NCBI RefSeq assembly: GCF_005239225.2
Contig: NC_133284.1
Span: 2,075,770-2,139,769, forward strand
DNA length: 64,000 nucleotides
Direction: 5' to 3'
Source of the DNA: Populus alba
Lineage: Eukaryota; Streptophyta; Magnoliopsida; Malpighiales; Salicaceae
Position numbers and translations under genes: made by a program. How positions within the stretch are numbered: position 1 is the first letter of the stretch; each line of letters starts with the position of its first letter. The notes beneath the pieces are model-generated. The model had not been told where the DNA came from, ran no database searches, and saw only the letters and a list, made by a program, of their open reading frames with translations. Positions 46,854 through 57,281 of the stretch are shown one piece after another.

Positions 46854-49385
46854 AAGTTTCAACTGTTTAGATGACTTCCTCTCAGGCTTTCAAGTTCAAA
46901 CCCAATGGCATTCTCTACATCAGAGGCATTTTTCACATGGAACTGAGACAACAATTTGTCATGGAATGCTTCATTTGCAATGCTTGCCGAACCCATCTGG
47001 GCATGCATTGCCATTTGATCTCTCAAGAATGATATTTTGCTCTGGGTTCAATATGGCTGTGCTGTGTTGAACCCATCAGTGAGTGCTAAAAGAAATTCTT
47101 TGAAAGAGCTAGGGCTGGGTCTAGGTGGGATGCAAAACATAATAAAAAAGTAAGGAAAATAAAAAGCCCTACCTTTTTGCAGGTAAGTTGGGATCCAATG
47201 TTGGGTTTTGATATTAACATCAGGGATAGCCTAAAACAGAACTAAGCATTTAACAAGAGTGGAGATTAAGTATAGAGGGGATATATACACAATGATTCGC
47301 GCACTAGGTTTTGTTCATTCACATTCACGTTCTGTTTCTTTGTCACCTCTCTGTTTCTCCCACATGCTTGACAGCCTTTTAGGCTCTTTGGTCAGGCCAC
47401 ACTGATTGCGTGGCCATATGGTCCATGGCACTGGCCAGTGGTGTAGCCTCCAATCATCATAAATTCGAACTGTTGGGATGCAGGAACCTCTCTTTACTGT
47501 CCTAGTTGACTTGTAGCTACCAAGTATCTAATCGGTTTTACTATCAATTTTAGTCACATACCATGCAATTTTGAGAAATTTTATGTTCCTCAACTTGAAG
47601 CTGCAATTGCAGACAGTAATCACATCTTATCAATTACTTTTTTAGATTCACTTTGAAAAAAAAACTTACAGAATAGGAGAAATAAATCCTAGGTGGAAGT
47701 ATTTTCCTTGAAATTTCTAGCCTTTTCACTTGAACATCTCAGCACAAACTGTTACCTGCTAATGATCAGTTAAACATTTATTATGTGATTGATTATATTG
47801 AAGAGAAGGGCTGACAACAGGACAGGCCAAGTTGGGAATGTAACTTTGACACCTATCCTTTCAACCCAAATAGGAAATTTGTTGGGACTTTTTACCTAAA
47901 CTGGTTTAGCACTACCATTCTCCTTTACTACTGAGAAACTCTCCACCTACCAATATTTGGGGTTAGACAAATCATACCTTGAGGTGGATGAACAAATTAG
48001 GGAAGAAGATGGAGGGTGGAGGTAAGAACTTCCTTCACTTTTGCCCCGCATCATGGTGGACCTAACCACTCTATCCTTGCTTGTTACAAGAACTTCTCTG
48101 TACTTCTTGGAATAGTTTCCTCACGAACCCTAATCACCAACCACATGAGAATTCTTCTGTGGGATCCCCATTGAGGACATTCCAAAACTTTCTTCATGAT
48201 TTTGATACTTTCCATGTCATGCACCTGCTAAAAAATGTCACCCCCATATTTAATTATACAAACCATGCACTTTATATAGAAACATGCTTATTTTTCCGTT
48301 TATATTAAAGCTTATTGTTCTAGATACCCTACCATGAGAAAGCTTGAAACACTAGGTAAAGCTCAGTTACTATAGAGGAACATTAAAAAAATGAAGTTAA
48401 TGATATGAAAACATGTCTGGTTAAAACAATTAAAGCGAATATATAAAAATAAATTTTTTATAGGATAGTTTTGGATAAGATAACTTTGTAGTTTTTACTA
48501 TCTTTTATCTTTTCGGTCTCTAAACAATAATTAAATGCTAACTAATGATCCCCATTACATAATTTTGTGTAGCAGAAGATGGATATATTTCCAGCAGAGG
48601 CAAATAGCTTTATCTTTGATGAGTGTGTGTGTGTTTTGGAGATTGATTTCTAATACCAACCTACCTTAACTGACACACACCAACTTCCTTTTGAGAGAAT
48701 CATATGGTTTGGTGATCTTCCTGTATATATATATATATATATATAATCACATGTTCTAAGACACAAGCCAACCACTCAGTGCCACCCCAAATCATGTTCT
48801 TACAAATATTGGGCCATCCACTGGTTTATTATGTTAAATGTGGCCACCTTTCCAAGCATCTCATCAGTGATTTTCTTGACAACCGTAGCAGTTCCTGCCA
48901 AATGCCAAGATTTTTAGGTCAGACAATTAAATTTTGGAATTCAACTATTAATGATATGGTTTATTTATTTTTTAATCTGCCACCTTAATCGATTTTTTTT
49001 TTTTTCTAGTCTATTTTTTTATTTTAAAAAATAAAATTTTTTATTTAATATATCAATTTTTTTTTTAATATAAAATATCATAATAACTTTTTAACAAGTT
49101 TAAGAATTTTATCATGTACTAAATTCTTTTATTATTGTTTTTTATAGCCACTTAAAGAATGTTTGTTTTTGTGATGTAAAAATATTTTTGAAAAAAATTA
49201 GTTTTTTTTTTAAATTATTATTTTTAAATTTTTTTAATCTATTATATTAAAAATAAATTTAAAAAAAATAAAAAAAATATAATTTTAATATATTTATACC
49301 CAGTAAGAAAAGCCAATGCTCCAGGAAAGGCGTCACGCCACGAGACATCACGCAACCAACCTTCACTCCCACTTGCTCTCAGAAC
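46854..49385. other. intergenic between the PPR and RING ligase genes
   Basis: The first few hundred bases may be PPR 3' UTR. Positions 47080-48350 have intermediate GC and several short ORFs without domains. A poly-AT run occurs at 48723-48744, and 48985-49300 is very AT-rich. No gene recognised. Confidence 0.45.
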
Positions 49386-50342
49386 AGAGAATAAGAGGGG
49401 GGGGGGGGGAGAGAGAGAGAGAGAGAGAGAGAGATAAAAGAAAGTGAGTGTCTCTGTGTCTCTCTCTAGTCTACCTTCTCTTGTCTTTTCTTCTTGTAAA
49501 GCAATCACCAGTCAATGTCTTTCGGTTCTTTCTTCTTTCCTTTCTTTTTTTACTGCTTGTAAGTATCGGATTCTCTTTCTCGTTCTTTATTGCTTATGTG
49601 TGTGTATATATATATATGTATAGAGAAGTATATATTCTTGTCTTCATCACCTGATCCACTTGTTTCACGTTTCTCTCCCATTGCTCTCCCACATTTTCAG
49701 GTACAACTTAAATTCCTAATCCTTGGTTCAGTCTTACAATGTGGGTTCTTTCTCTTTTTAGAGATCAAGAAATCACTTAATTTAACAGTTTTTTCAGAGA
49801 TCAAAATCTTGCAGTGGTTACAACTGTTTGAAAATGTAAAAAAATTGTTCCTTTTGAGTTGATAGAGGTGATTAGAGATCACAAGCATCTGGTTTAGATG
49901 CTTAATGGAAATAGGTTCTTGGCATTTTTGTAGAAACGACAAGTTATGGCTTAAGAGAGCTATTTTGGTTGTATTTCTCAAATTTTTTTCCATGTTCCTC
50001 TGTAATTATTGGCTTTTTTTGAAGCAATTTTCAACAAGTTGGATTCTTTGTTCCTTGGTGTGTCTTGAATATGCAAGCATTGCTGATTTCGTTGTTTGAT
50101 TTTTCTTGTATCCATCAAAATTTATTCTAATTTGTTGGTTTGTTTTGTAGGAGTAGTGAGGTGATTAGGGGATAGTTTATTCATGCAAAAGTTTTGGTTT
50201 TGAGAGTGAGAACTCCGAGTCTGAACTTTAAAAGAGCAGGTTGGTTTCTGTTTTACCTGTTTTTTTTTTTCTAAACTAAATTCTATTTTGATGTTCTGGG
50301 ATCATGTCATGACTTAATTGTGTGACAGATTAGTGGTTCGAA
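49386..50342 (+). promoter_or_regulatory. promoter and intron-containing 5' UTR of the BIG BROTHER-like gene
   Basis: A G homopolymer of about 13 bases followed by a GA tract lies at about 49397-49433. A CT-rich leader follows (49440-49555). A donor CTT|GTAAGT is at 49559; acceptors such as TTTTCAG (ending near 49700) and TTTTGTAG (near 50150) are possible. A donor CAG|GTTGG lies near 50240 and an acceptor GTGACAG near 50328, just before the ATG. The exact leader splicing cannot be fixed by eye. Confidence 0.45.
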
Positions 50343-51364
50343 ATGAATTGGAATACACACATGGAGGGTCATTACATGAACCCTAGCTACCCATATAATT
50401 CGGCTGGAAGTTTCATTGAATATTTCGAAGGTCTCACGTATGACCATGTTAATTTCATTTTCAATGGAGGTTCCCACGCTCAGGTACCTTTTATTTGCAA
50501 ATTTTGGATGCTTTGAACAGTATTTAGATCCATAAAAATGCAAGCTCGTGGCCAAAACAAATAGAGTTTCTTTTTCTGGTTCTGTTATCTGTATTTTATT
50601 TTTAAATATATAGATGATGGAGCTATTAGTAGGTTGTGGTTTTGTTCTTGTACAAATGACCTTCTTGCATTTACAGGATATGTTCTTGTACAAATGACCT
50701 TCTTGCATTTACAGGATATCGTATACCCCTCGACAAATGCAAATTTCTACAAGTTCGGCATATCCCCACCAGGGAGCACTTCATATTATAACCCTACTCA
50801 TATTTATGAGGTTCATGATAATGGACTACGGAATGAAGAATATGGAAGGCCCTTGGAGAATTCTTCTACAACGACCAATGAACAGACTTCCAGAGTAAAT
50901 ACAGAATGGGAAGTAAATGAAAACAGGACTTCTCATGATGACTCTGTAGAATGTAAGTTTTGAGGTCTATATTGGTAGTATGTACCCAACAAATCGCCTA
51001 ATGAAAATTTTCTTACCTCTATTATTAGATGCAAGAAAGTTGTACCTTTTCATATTGTGAATTACATTGAAAAATTATTCATGGATCTTTTGTTCTGAGA
51101 TTTTACATTTCCATTCAGTTGGTCACGGGATTAATGTTCTGTTGATTTGAGTTTAGTCATATCTTTGCATTTTTTGATATCTTCTTTTCACCTACACACC
51201 ATTCATTTGGGACATTAACAGCCTTTTCTTACCTTTGTTATGTTGTTTTTTCCAGGTTTGCGCAGACATCATAATGTTCAGGATTATCAGGTGTGGTAAC
51301 TTTGTAATGGTCTTAGTGCACAAGAAGTTATACCTCAATGCTACAGCTATATTAATTGCCTTCC

Positions 51365-51421
<57 letters not shown>

Positions 51422-53628
51422 TCCCTACTCTAGGTTGCTGCCCAGTGGGAGCATCCGTGCTCTTTAGTTTTTAGGAAAATGTAGCAAATGTAATTAATCA
51501 GGAAACAATGTTTGGAACGAAAAACACTCAAATGATAGCAATGCAGGGTTCTAAATAATCATTAGAGTGAGAAGGAAATTGAGAAATAAGAAAGAGAAAC
51601 TTCATATCTAATCCTTTAAATTTCATTAATTTGTTTCGTTTGCTTATAGTTTCATACAGAACTATGCAGTCCTTAGGAAAAGGCCATGTTTAGATAATCA
51701 TGTAAAAATGGGAATCCATACTTCAAACACCTAATACTTTTATTGGAAATGTCTCTGCTTATTATAGCATTAGATCATATCAATAAGCAATCATGATCCA
51801 AGAGGCAGTTTTGCAGACAACTTTGGTTGATATAAGACATAAATGCAGTTAATATATGTTATTTGCTACTCTCTTTTCATCCCCAAAAATATCTTGTATG
51901 GTTGTACCCGCTTAAATAACTGTATTGTATTATCTATGGTCTACGCAGGCTGCCTGGCAAGAGGTTGATCCAGACAGTATGACTTATGAGGTTAGAGCAT
52001 AATTCCCATTTCTTTTCTTCTGTAGTTTTTTGTTTTTATAAATTCCATATTGTTGTTGTACTTTACTTTCCAAAAGACATTCAGACTATGAAAGGTCCAT
52101 TTCCAGATTGCCAGAAAAAAGCTGATTTGTCTCACTGAGATGAAATAAGAGATCCACCTCCTGCCACACTCCCACGCATGTGTTAAATTTTCTTTGTTCA
52201 GAATTATCATACTGTACAAACCTCCAAACTCAGAAAATCTGGCAATCAGAAGTCTCTGCTCTTTAGGACATTGTGTCTGGCTGACAACACTCTACTTGTA
52301 TAAATATTATTAATAAAAAATTTCCCATTCAGGAATTACTTGAATTAGGCGAGACAGTTGGCACCCAAAATCGAGGTCTTTCCCAAGAGCTCATTTCTTC
52401 GCTTCCAATCTCAAAATACAATCACAGCTTCTTCTCAAGGAGGAAATCAAGAAGTGAGAGGTACCATTTGGGCTTACATTTGTTGTAAATTGATGAACAT
52501 TTTTTTTGTCATGTGGTAGTTTGGCTGTCTATTTTGCTTACAGCTGTCATGTCTTGCTGGACCTGGATTCTGTGCAGATTGTTGTCAATAAATAAAGTGT
52601 TCATGCTCTCTGCTTCTATTTTGTTCTATTTATTTTCATTAGCATAGATTTTCTGTTATATTGCTAAATCTGTAAGGTTATTTAGATTGGTTAATTAATT
52701 GGTGAACTAGATGCAGGGTTAGTAATGTGGTATAAACACTGATTCCTTGTTATGGTTGGTAATTGGTTGCGTTTTTTAATTTTAATTACGTGAATGCAGT
52801 GAGAATTTTGACATAATTTTCATTACCCTTCTATCTTCCACTGGTTTGCAATCCAGTGTGCCATTAATTCTGTTCGTAATTCAATGTCTCATATAGGAAA
52901 CTCGTTGAGCTTTCAGGCTAGTTTTACTGGTGAAACTATATTTTTTTATTTATATTTATTGGACTTTCGGTTTTGTGGACTCTAGCAAAACAATGCTTGG
53001 TGTAGGCTTTGAGATATGAGGCATGCTAGTCAAACATCTTGTAGACAACATCCATGTACGGGCACTGCACACCGTTTCAAGCATAATTTATGCTTATCCA
53101 AGAGTGTCAAAACGAATTCAAACATTTTTTTTCCAAATTTATCGGTTAATACTAGAACCAGAGGGATAGATGCCTAGATGCAAGGTTAAAAAAACAGAGT
53201 AAAGAATAGGTTTTCCTTGATCATTGGTGAAGCATGTGGATTTTTCATTCCTTTCTACGTGAACACTTTTATTGCAATTTCAGAATATACTTTGTGATGA
53301 ATATCCTGATCACACTTGTTCATCTTCTCCTTTTGTTTCACTAGTCTAACCATTTTTTTCTTGTTGGATATAGGTGTGTGATTTGCCAAATGGAATATAA
53401 GCGAGGTGATCGCCGGATCACTCTACCATGCAAACATATCTACCATGCTGGTTGCGGGACCAGATGGCTTTGCATCAATAAGGTAAGCCGCTGAGATTTT
53501 CATGACAAAGTTGAGAACAACATGAGCTGTGGTTTATTTTCAAATTCCTTAAAAAGCTGATGACCATCTACCTACAGGCCTGCCCCATTTGCTACACGGA
53601 GGTTTTTGGCGATGCATCAAAACATTAA
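50343..53628 (+). CDS. BB-like: RING-H2 E3 ubiquitin ligase, BIG BROTHER-like
   Basis: Seven coding exons (50343-50483, 50715-50952, 51256-51290, 51949-51990, 52333-52460, 53374-53482, 53578-53628) give 247 aa, almost the same as Arabidopsis BB; all phases close. Two exons are very small (35 and 42 nt). The N-terminus is Tyr/Asn-rich. The conserved block AWQEVDPDSMTYEELLELGE and GLSQELISSLP precedes a C-terminal RING-H2 domain with all eight ligands: C196, C199, C214, H216, H219, C222, C233, C236. BB restricts organ growth by limiting how long cells proliferate, acting as an E3 ligase. The 3' splice site of exon 2 lies in a perfect 38-bp tandem repeat (50643-50680 and 50681-50718); only the second AG (50714) keeps the frame. 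The start MNWNTHMEG fits the family. Confidence 0.93.
50643..50718 (+). repeat. 38-bp tandem duplication covering a 3' splice site
   Basis: Two identical 38-bp copies (50643-50680, 50681-50718), each ending in CATTTACAGGATA, duplicate the acceptor of coding exon 2 of the RING ligase gene. Splicing to the first AG (50676) would add 38 nt and run into TGA after six codons. Confidence 0.95.
51367..51420. repeat. compound (CT)n(CA)n microsatellite in an intron
   Basis: A CT tract of about 34 bases runs into a CA tract of about 20 bases, inside intron 3 of the RING ligase gene. Confidence 0.95.
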
Positions 53629-54259
53629 GGTAATAATGACTGATGGACATAAAGATGAAAACTCTCATTTTTCCATGTTTCTTAAGTTGGGGTATTTTTC
53701 TTGCTCACACAATTGTCTCTATCAAATTTTCATTTTCTTCTGTAGAAAGGAAAGATACTAGTTTTGTAATAAATCAGATTACAAACTTCACACAAAAATG
53801 AAGTCATCGAATCGAGATGCAGGGGATTTTATTGAGCTTTTATGATCAACCCAATCTCATGGTGTTATTAGCTTATTGTCTATCACTACTCGCACGTAAC
53901 CGATGATATTCACAGGGTTAACTTTCAAACGAATGAAGATCCATCGACTTGTTTCCTTATTACGGGGCCTGCTTATATCCGTGTGAGGTCTTCATTAGAG
54001 CATGCCTGTTGGTGTATGGCATTCTATCAAGAACTTGTATCGGGGGGCAGCACTCATGTGAGCCGGAACGAAATTCCAGGGAGGAATTTTTCAAGATTTG
54101 GTCGAATTTTAATGCCGTACATATAATTCAAAGCAATCTAGATGCCATAACCTTTAAAAATCATTTTTTATGCTTGCAAATAAATTTTAATACCATCATT
54201 TTAGTCTAGATGGTTTGGTAATAACTGGGGTCCAGGTGATTGCTTCAAATCTATCCTCT

Positions 54260-54296
<37 letters not shown>

Positions 54297-54500
54297 CCGG
54301 AAAAGGATCGATCCTTTTCTTCCCATAGTTATTAGTCATTTGGATGTCTTTGATCAGTTTCTGACCATTGCATTTTGTAAGATGCATAATTTATTTACAT
54401 CCCAACCCCATTTTTTGGTTTCAAGCGGGAGTATTTCCAGGACAGCTGTTTTGCACCAAGACTGAATCATGTCTTCATCATTTCTTTCTCGCAATCTTGT
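53629..54500. other. 3' UTR of the RING ligase gene and intergenic sequence
   Basis: The first ~250 bp are probably 3' UTR. A T homopolymer of about 35 bases lies at about 54261-54296 and could be the tail of a reverse-strand retroposed copy. No gene recognised. Confidence 0.45.
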
Positions 54501-54504
54501 ATAG

Positions 54505-55250
54505 ATTTGGACTGAGAGCTCCCAACTTCCTAGTGCAAGCATGATTTGCAAGCTAATTTTAGACAGCTATTGGCTGAGTATATACAAGACGGATTCACAT
54601 TTGCTTCTGACTCTCCAGAAGCAGCTGTATAGAGTCGATCTTGGGATGGCTGCGAGCATCTATAGATTGGATTTCTACTTAATAAAATATAAGCTACTCT
54701 GTTACTTTATTCATCAAGTTTTGACACACACACACACACACACACACAAAATTTGAATTGAGTTTTGAAATCAGATTTGAGATAATAATATCCTATCCGT
54801 TATCCATCAAATAAACAATTTCATTCAATTTAAGTTTATATCTATTAGGTTTGGATTAAAATATCCTCCTTGATTGGATCGCTACTGACTATATGAGCAT
54901 ATTGACAACGATCTTGTTTTTGAAAGAAGAGAGCCAAGTAAATTGTTGAAGAGTTAGGCATCGAATTCTCCCAAGTCTTTGTTCTTATTATGCTAGTTTT
55001 CTTCGTGCAATTAAGGAGGCTCTTTGAAAGAAGGAGCTCCTAATCTCTTAGTGCAGGCATGTTTTGCAAGCTAATGTTAGACAGCTATTGGCTGAGTATA
55101 CATATGTACAAGAAGGATTCACATTACTATTGACTCTGCAGAAGCTGCGGCATTGAATCGATCACGAGAGCCAAAGAGTTAGGCATCGCATTCTCTCAAG
55201 TCTTTGTTCTTATTATCCTTATTTTCTTTGTCCAATTAAGGAGGCTCTAT
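54505..55250. repeat. diverged tandem repeat with A-B-A'-B' order
   Basis: Block A (about 54512-54625, with GCTCCCAACTTCCTAGTGCA, then GACAGCTATTGGCTGAGTAT and AAGACGGATTCACATT) recurs as A' (about 55037-55148). Block B (about 54948-55027, with AGTTAGGCATCG, AAGTCTTTGTTCTTATTAT and CAATTAAGGAGGCTCT) recurs as B' (about 55175-55250). Identity is roughly 85-90% by eye. A (CA)n tract lies at 54723-54748. No domain-bearing ORF is present; the origin is unknown. Confidence 0.65.
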
Positions 55251-56498
55251 ACTTGGTTCTTTTCTCAAACAATTTGCATTAAACAATATCTTGGTGGTTG
55301 AATTGAAGATTGATTTACCAGACAAGAACACTACCTACTAATACTTGTGTATTTGCCGCAACAAAAACATGAAATTCTTGCTAGTCTAACTTGAAAACAA
55401 ATACATCGTCGAAGAAATCTAACATTCATAACACACATGATTTAGAATAGATAAATAAAACTAACATAATTTTAAAAATAAATGGTTCAGATTAATTTTA
55501 CAAATATGATACATCATGTTACTCTTAATTTAACATGGATAAATTTTGAATTCTGACGCGTTCTTGAATTGCAAGGTGTTAAATTTATCTTAAAAGAAAA
55601 CGGGGCACTTTCTAAAAAGTCCAAACAATATGTCTATTTCATCAAAGAATTCGGTAGCAGCCTGGAATTTTGCAGAAACATTAAAAAAATGATTTAATTA
55701 AATTTGAAGTGGAATTAAAGTATACATTGAATTAATATGAATCTTCCCATCATTTTGCAACACATACAAAGACTGAACCCTAGATACATGTATAGCACAA
55801 TATCCTTTTAATTTATGGTCCTAAATTGGAGTGTCAAGTAGGGGTATATATTGACTAGTCCTTGTAAAAATTAGGTGGGAATTATTAATTAGTTTAGTTT
55901 ATTCCACGCGGAATTAGAGATTTTTCTACTCAATTAAATATCAAAATTGTCGTCTTAACTTTGAACTTTCAGGGAGATAAATAGTTAAGTGAGTTAAAAT
56001 TATACTATACACCAATGAATTTACAATTCAATACGTGGAAGTCCAGCAAAAGCAAAAGGGATATATCTTTTTTACGGTGAAAAAATTTACTCGCCGACAC
56101 TGAAATTGGTGGATCCATGAATTTGTAACTAGGAGCTGCATTTACCGTCCACATAGGCCTTATTGCATGTTGATCCTAAGCCATTTTCAAGACTTTGCCT
56201 TCCAAGGCTAAATTACAAGACACCAACGTTTTAGAGTGATCAGATTTGCAAATCTTGACTTGAAGGTACGTAGTAAAGAGGAAGTGTTTTGCAGTTCTAG
56301 ATGAGAAGTAGCTAGGGCATCTCACCAACTCTTTCTAGCTGAAAATTTCAAGGTTTGTTATGGTTATGATTGAGATAGTGGGGACACACCAAAAAAAAGT
56401 TGACAAAAGACATTAAACAATAGGAAACTTATAGCGTTAAACAAGGTTATAATGATAATCGTTAAACAATATCTTTGTTAATAATGATCGGCGAGCTC
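55251..56498. other. intergenic and upstream region of the extensin gene
   Basis: AT-rich sequence with no recognisable gene. The last few hundred bases are the likely extensin promoter. Confidence 0.5.
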
Positions 56499-56506
56499 TA
56501 TATAAA
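56499..56506 (+). promoter_or_regulatory. TATA box of the extensin gene
   Basis: TATATAAA in the context GAGCTCTATATAAAGGGC is a strong plant TATA element. It lies 50 bp before ATG 56556, so transcription should start near 56530. This supports ATG 56556 rather than the in-frame ATG at 56475, which lies upstream of the TATA box. Confidence 0.8.
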
Positions 56507-56555
56507 GGGCAGCATCCATGCTTACCATGCAAACACAGAAGCAGTAGTTCTAAAG

Positions 56556-57281
56556 ATGGAAAAACAGGGGCAGCCAGGACTCTTGTCTCAAATGATTTAT
56601 GCTCTAGCATTTTGCGTGGTTGCCACCAGTGTAGTAGCTAAAGAGCCTTATTACTACAAATCACCACCTCCACCATTGAAATCTCCACCTCCTCCATCTC
56701 CCTCACCACCTCCTCCATATCATTACTCTTCACCTCCTCCCCCAAAGAAATCCCCCCCTCCTCCATACATCTACAAATCCCCACCTCCACCATTGAAATC
56801 TCCACCTCCTCCATATCATTACTCTTCACCTCCTCCCCCAAAGAAATCCCCTCCTCCTCCATACATCTACAAATCCCCACCTCCACCATTGAAATCTCCA
56901 CCTCCTCCATATCATTACTCATCACCTCCTCCCCCAAAGAAATCCCCGCCTCCTCCATACATCTATAAATCCCCACCTCCACCATTGAAATCTCCACCAC
57001 CCCCATACCACTACTCTTCACCTCCACCTCCAAAGAAGTCCCCCCCTCCTCCCTATGTCTATAAGTCCCCACCTCTACCATCCTCATCACCACCTCCCCC
57101 ATACCACTACTCTTCACCTCCTCCTCCAAAGAAGTCACCCCCTCCCCCATACATCTACAAGTCTCCACCTCCACCATCTCCCTCACCTCCACCTCCATAC
57201 CACTACTCTTCACCTCCTCCTCCAAAGAAGTCTCCCCATCCCCCATACGTCTACAAGTCTCCACCTCCTCCACACTACTAA
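56556..57281 (+). CDS. extensin (hydroxyproline-rich cell-wall glycoprotein)
   Basis: Single exon, 241 aa. The start MEKQGQPG is chosen because the longer frame begins upstream of the TATA box. A short polar N-terminus precedes a hydrophobic signal core (about 13-28) with likely cleavage after SVVA (28). The mature protein is almost entirely Ser-Pro4 repeats. From residue 55, a 32-residue unit, YHYSSPPPPKKSPPPP plus Y(I/V)YKSPPPPLKSPPPP, is repeated about six times (the last is shortened). SPPPP blocks are sites of proline hydroxylation and arabinosylation. YHY and YIY/YVY triplets allow tyrosine cross-linking, and the KK pairs give positive charge for pectin binding. The first three units are nearly identical at DNA level, suggesting recent expansion. 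It functions in wall assembly and strengthening. Confidence 0.93.
   Translation: MEKQGQPGLLSQMIYALAFCVVATSVVAKEPYYYKSPPPPLKSPPPPSPSPPPPYHYSSPPPPKKSPPPPYIYKSPPPPLKSPPPPYHYSSPPPPKKSPPPPYIYKSPPPPLKSPPPPYHYSSPPPPKKSPPPPYIYKSPPPPLKSPPPPYHYSSPPPPKKSPPPPYVYKSPPLPSSSPPPPYHYSSPPPPKKSPPPPYIYKSPPPPSPSPPPPYHYSSPPPPKKSPHPPYVYKSPPPPHY
56718..57270 (+). repeat. 96-bp coding minisatellite in the extensin gene
   Basis: About six tandem copies of a 96-bp unit, starting at each YHY codon group. Units 1-3 differ by only a few bases. Units 4-6 are more diverged; unit 4 has LPSSS in place of PPLKS and unit 6 has SPHPP. Confidence 0.9.

Noticed and set aside
50634..50714. Upstream coding extension of RING ligase exon 2 (frame beginning MWFCSCTND)
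   Set aside because: It is intron sequence containing the duplicated acceptor. Joining exon 1 at 50715 gives the correct phase and family-like protein.
56475..56555. In-frame upstream ATG extending the extensin by 27 residues
   Set aside because: The added segment includes the TATA box and lacks signal-peptide character; the signal core fits the ATG at 56556.
56718..57270. Regularly spaced repeats that could suggest a CRISPR array
   Set aside because: The units are contiguous coding repeats of an extensin with no unique spacers, in a plant nuclear genome.
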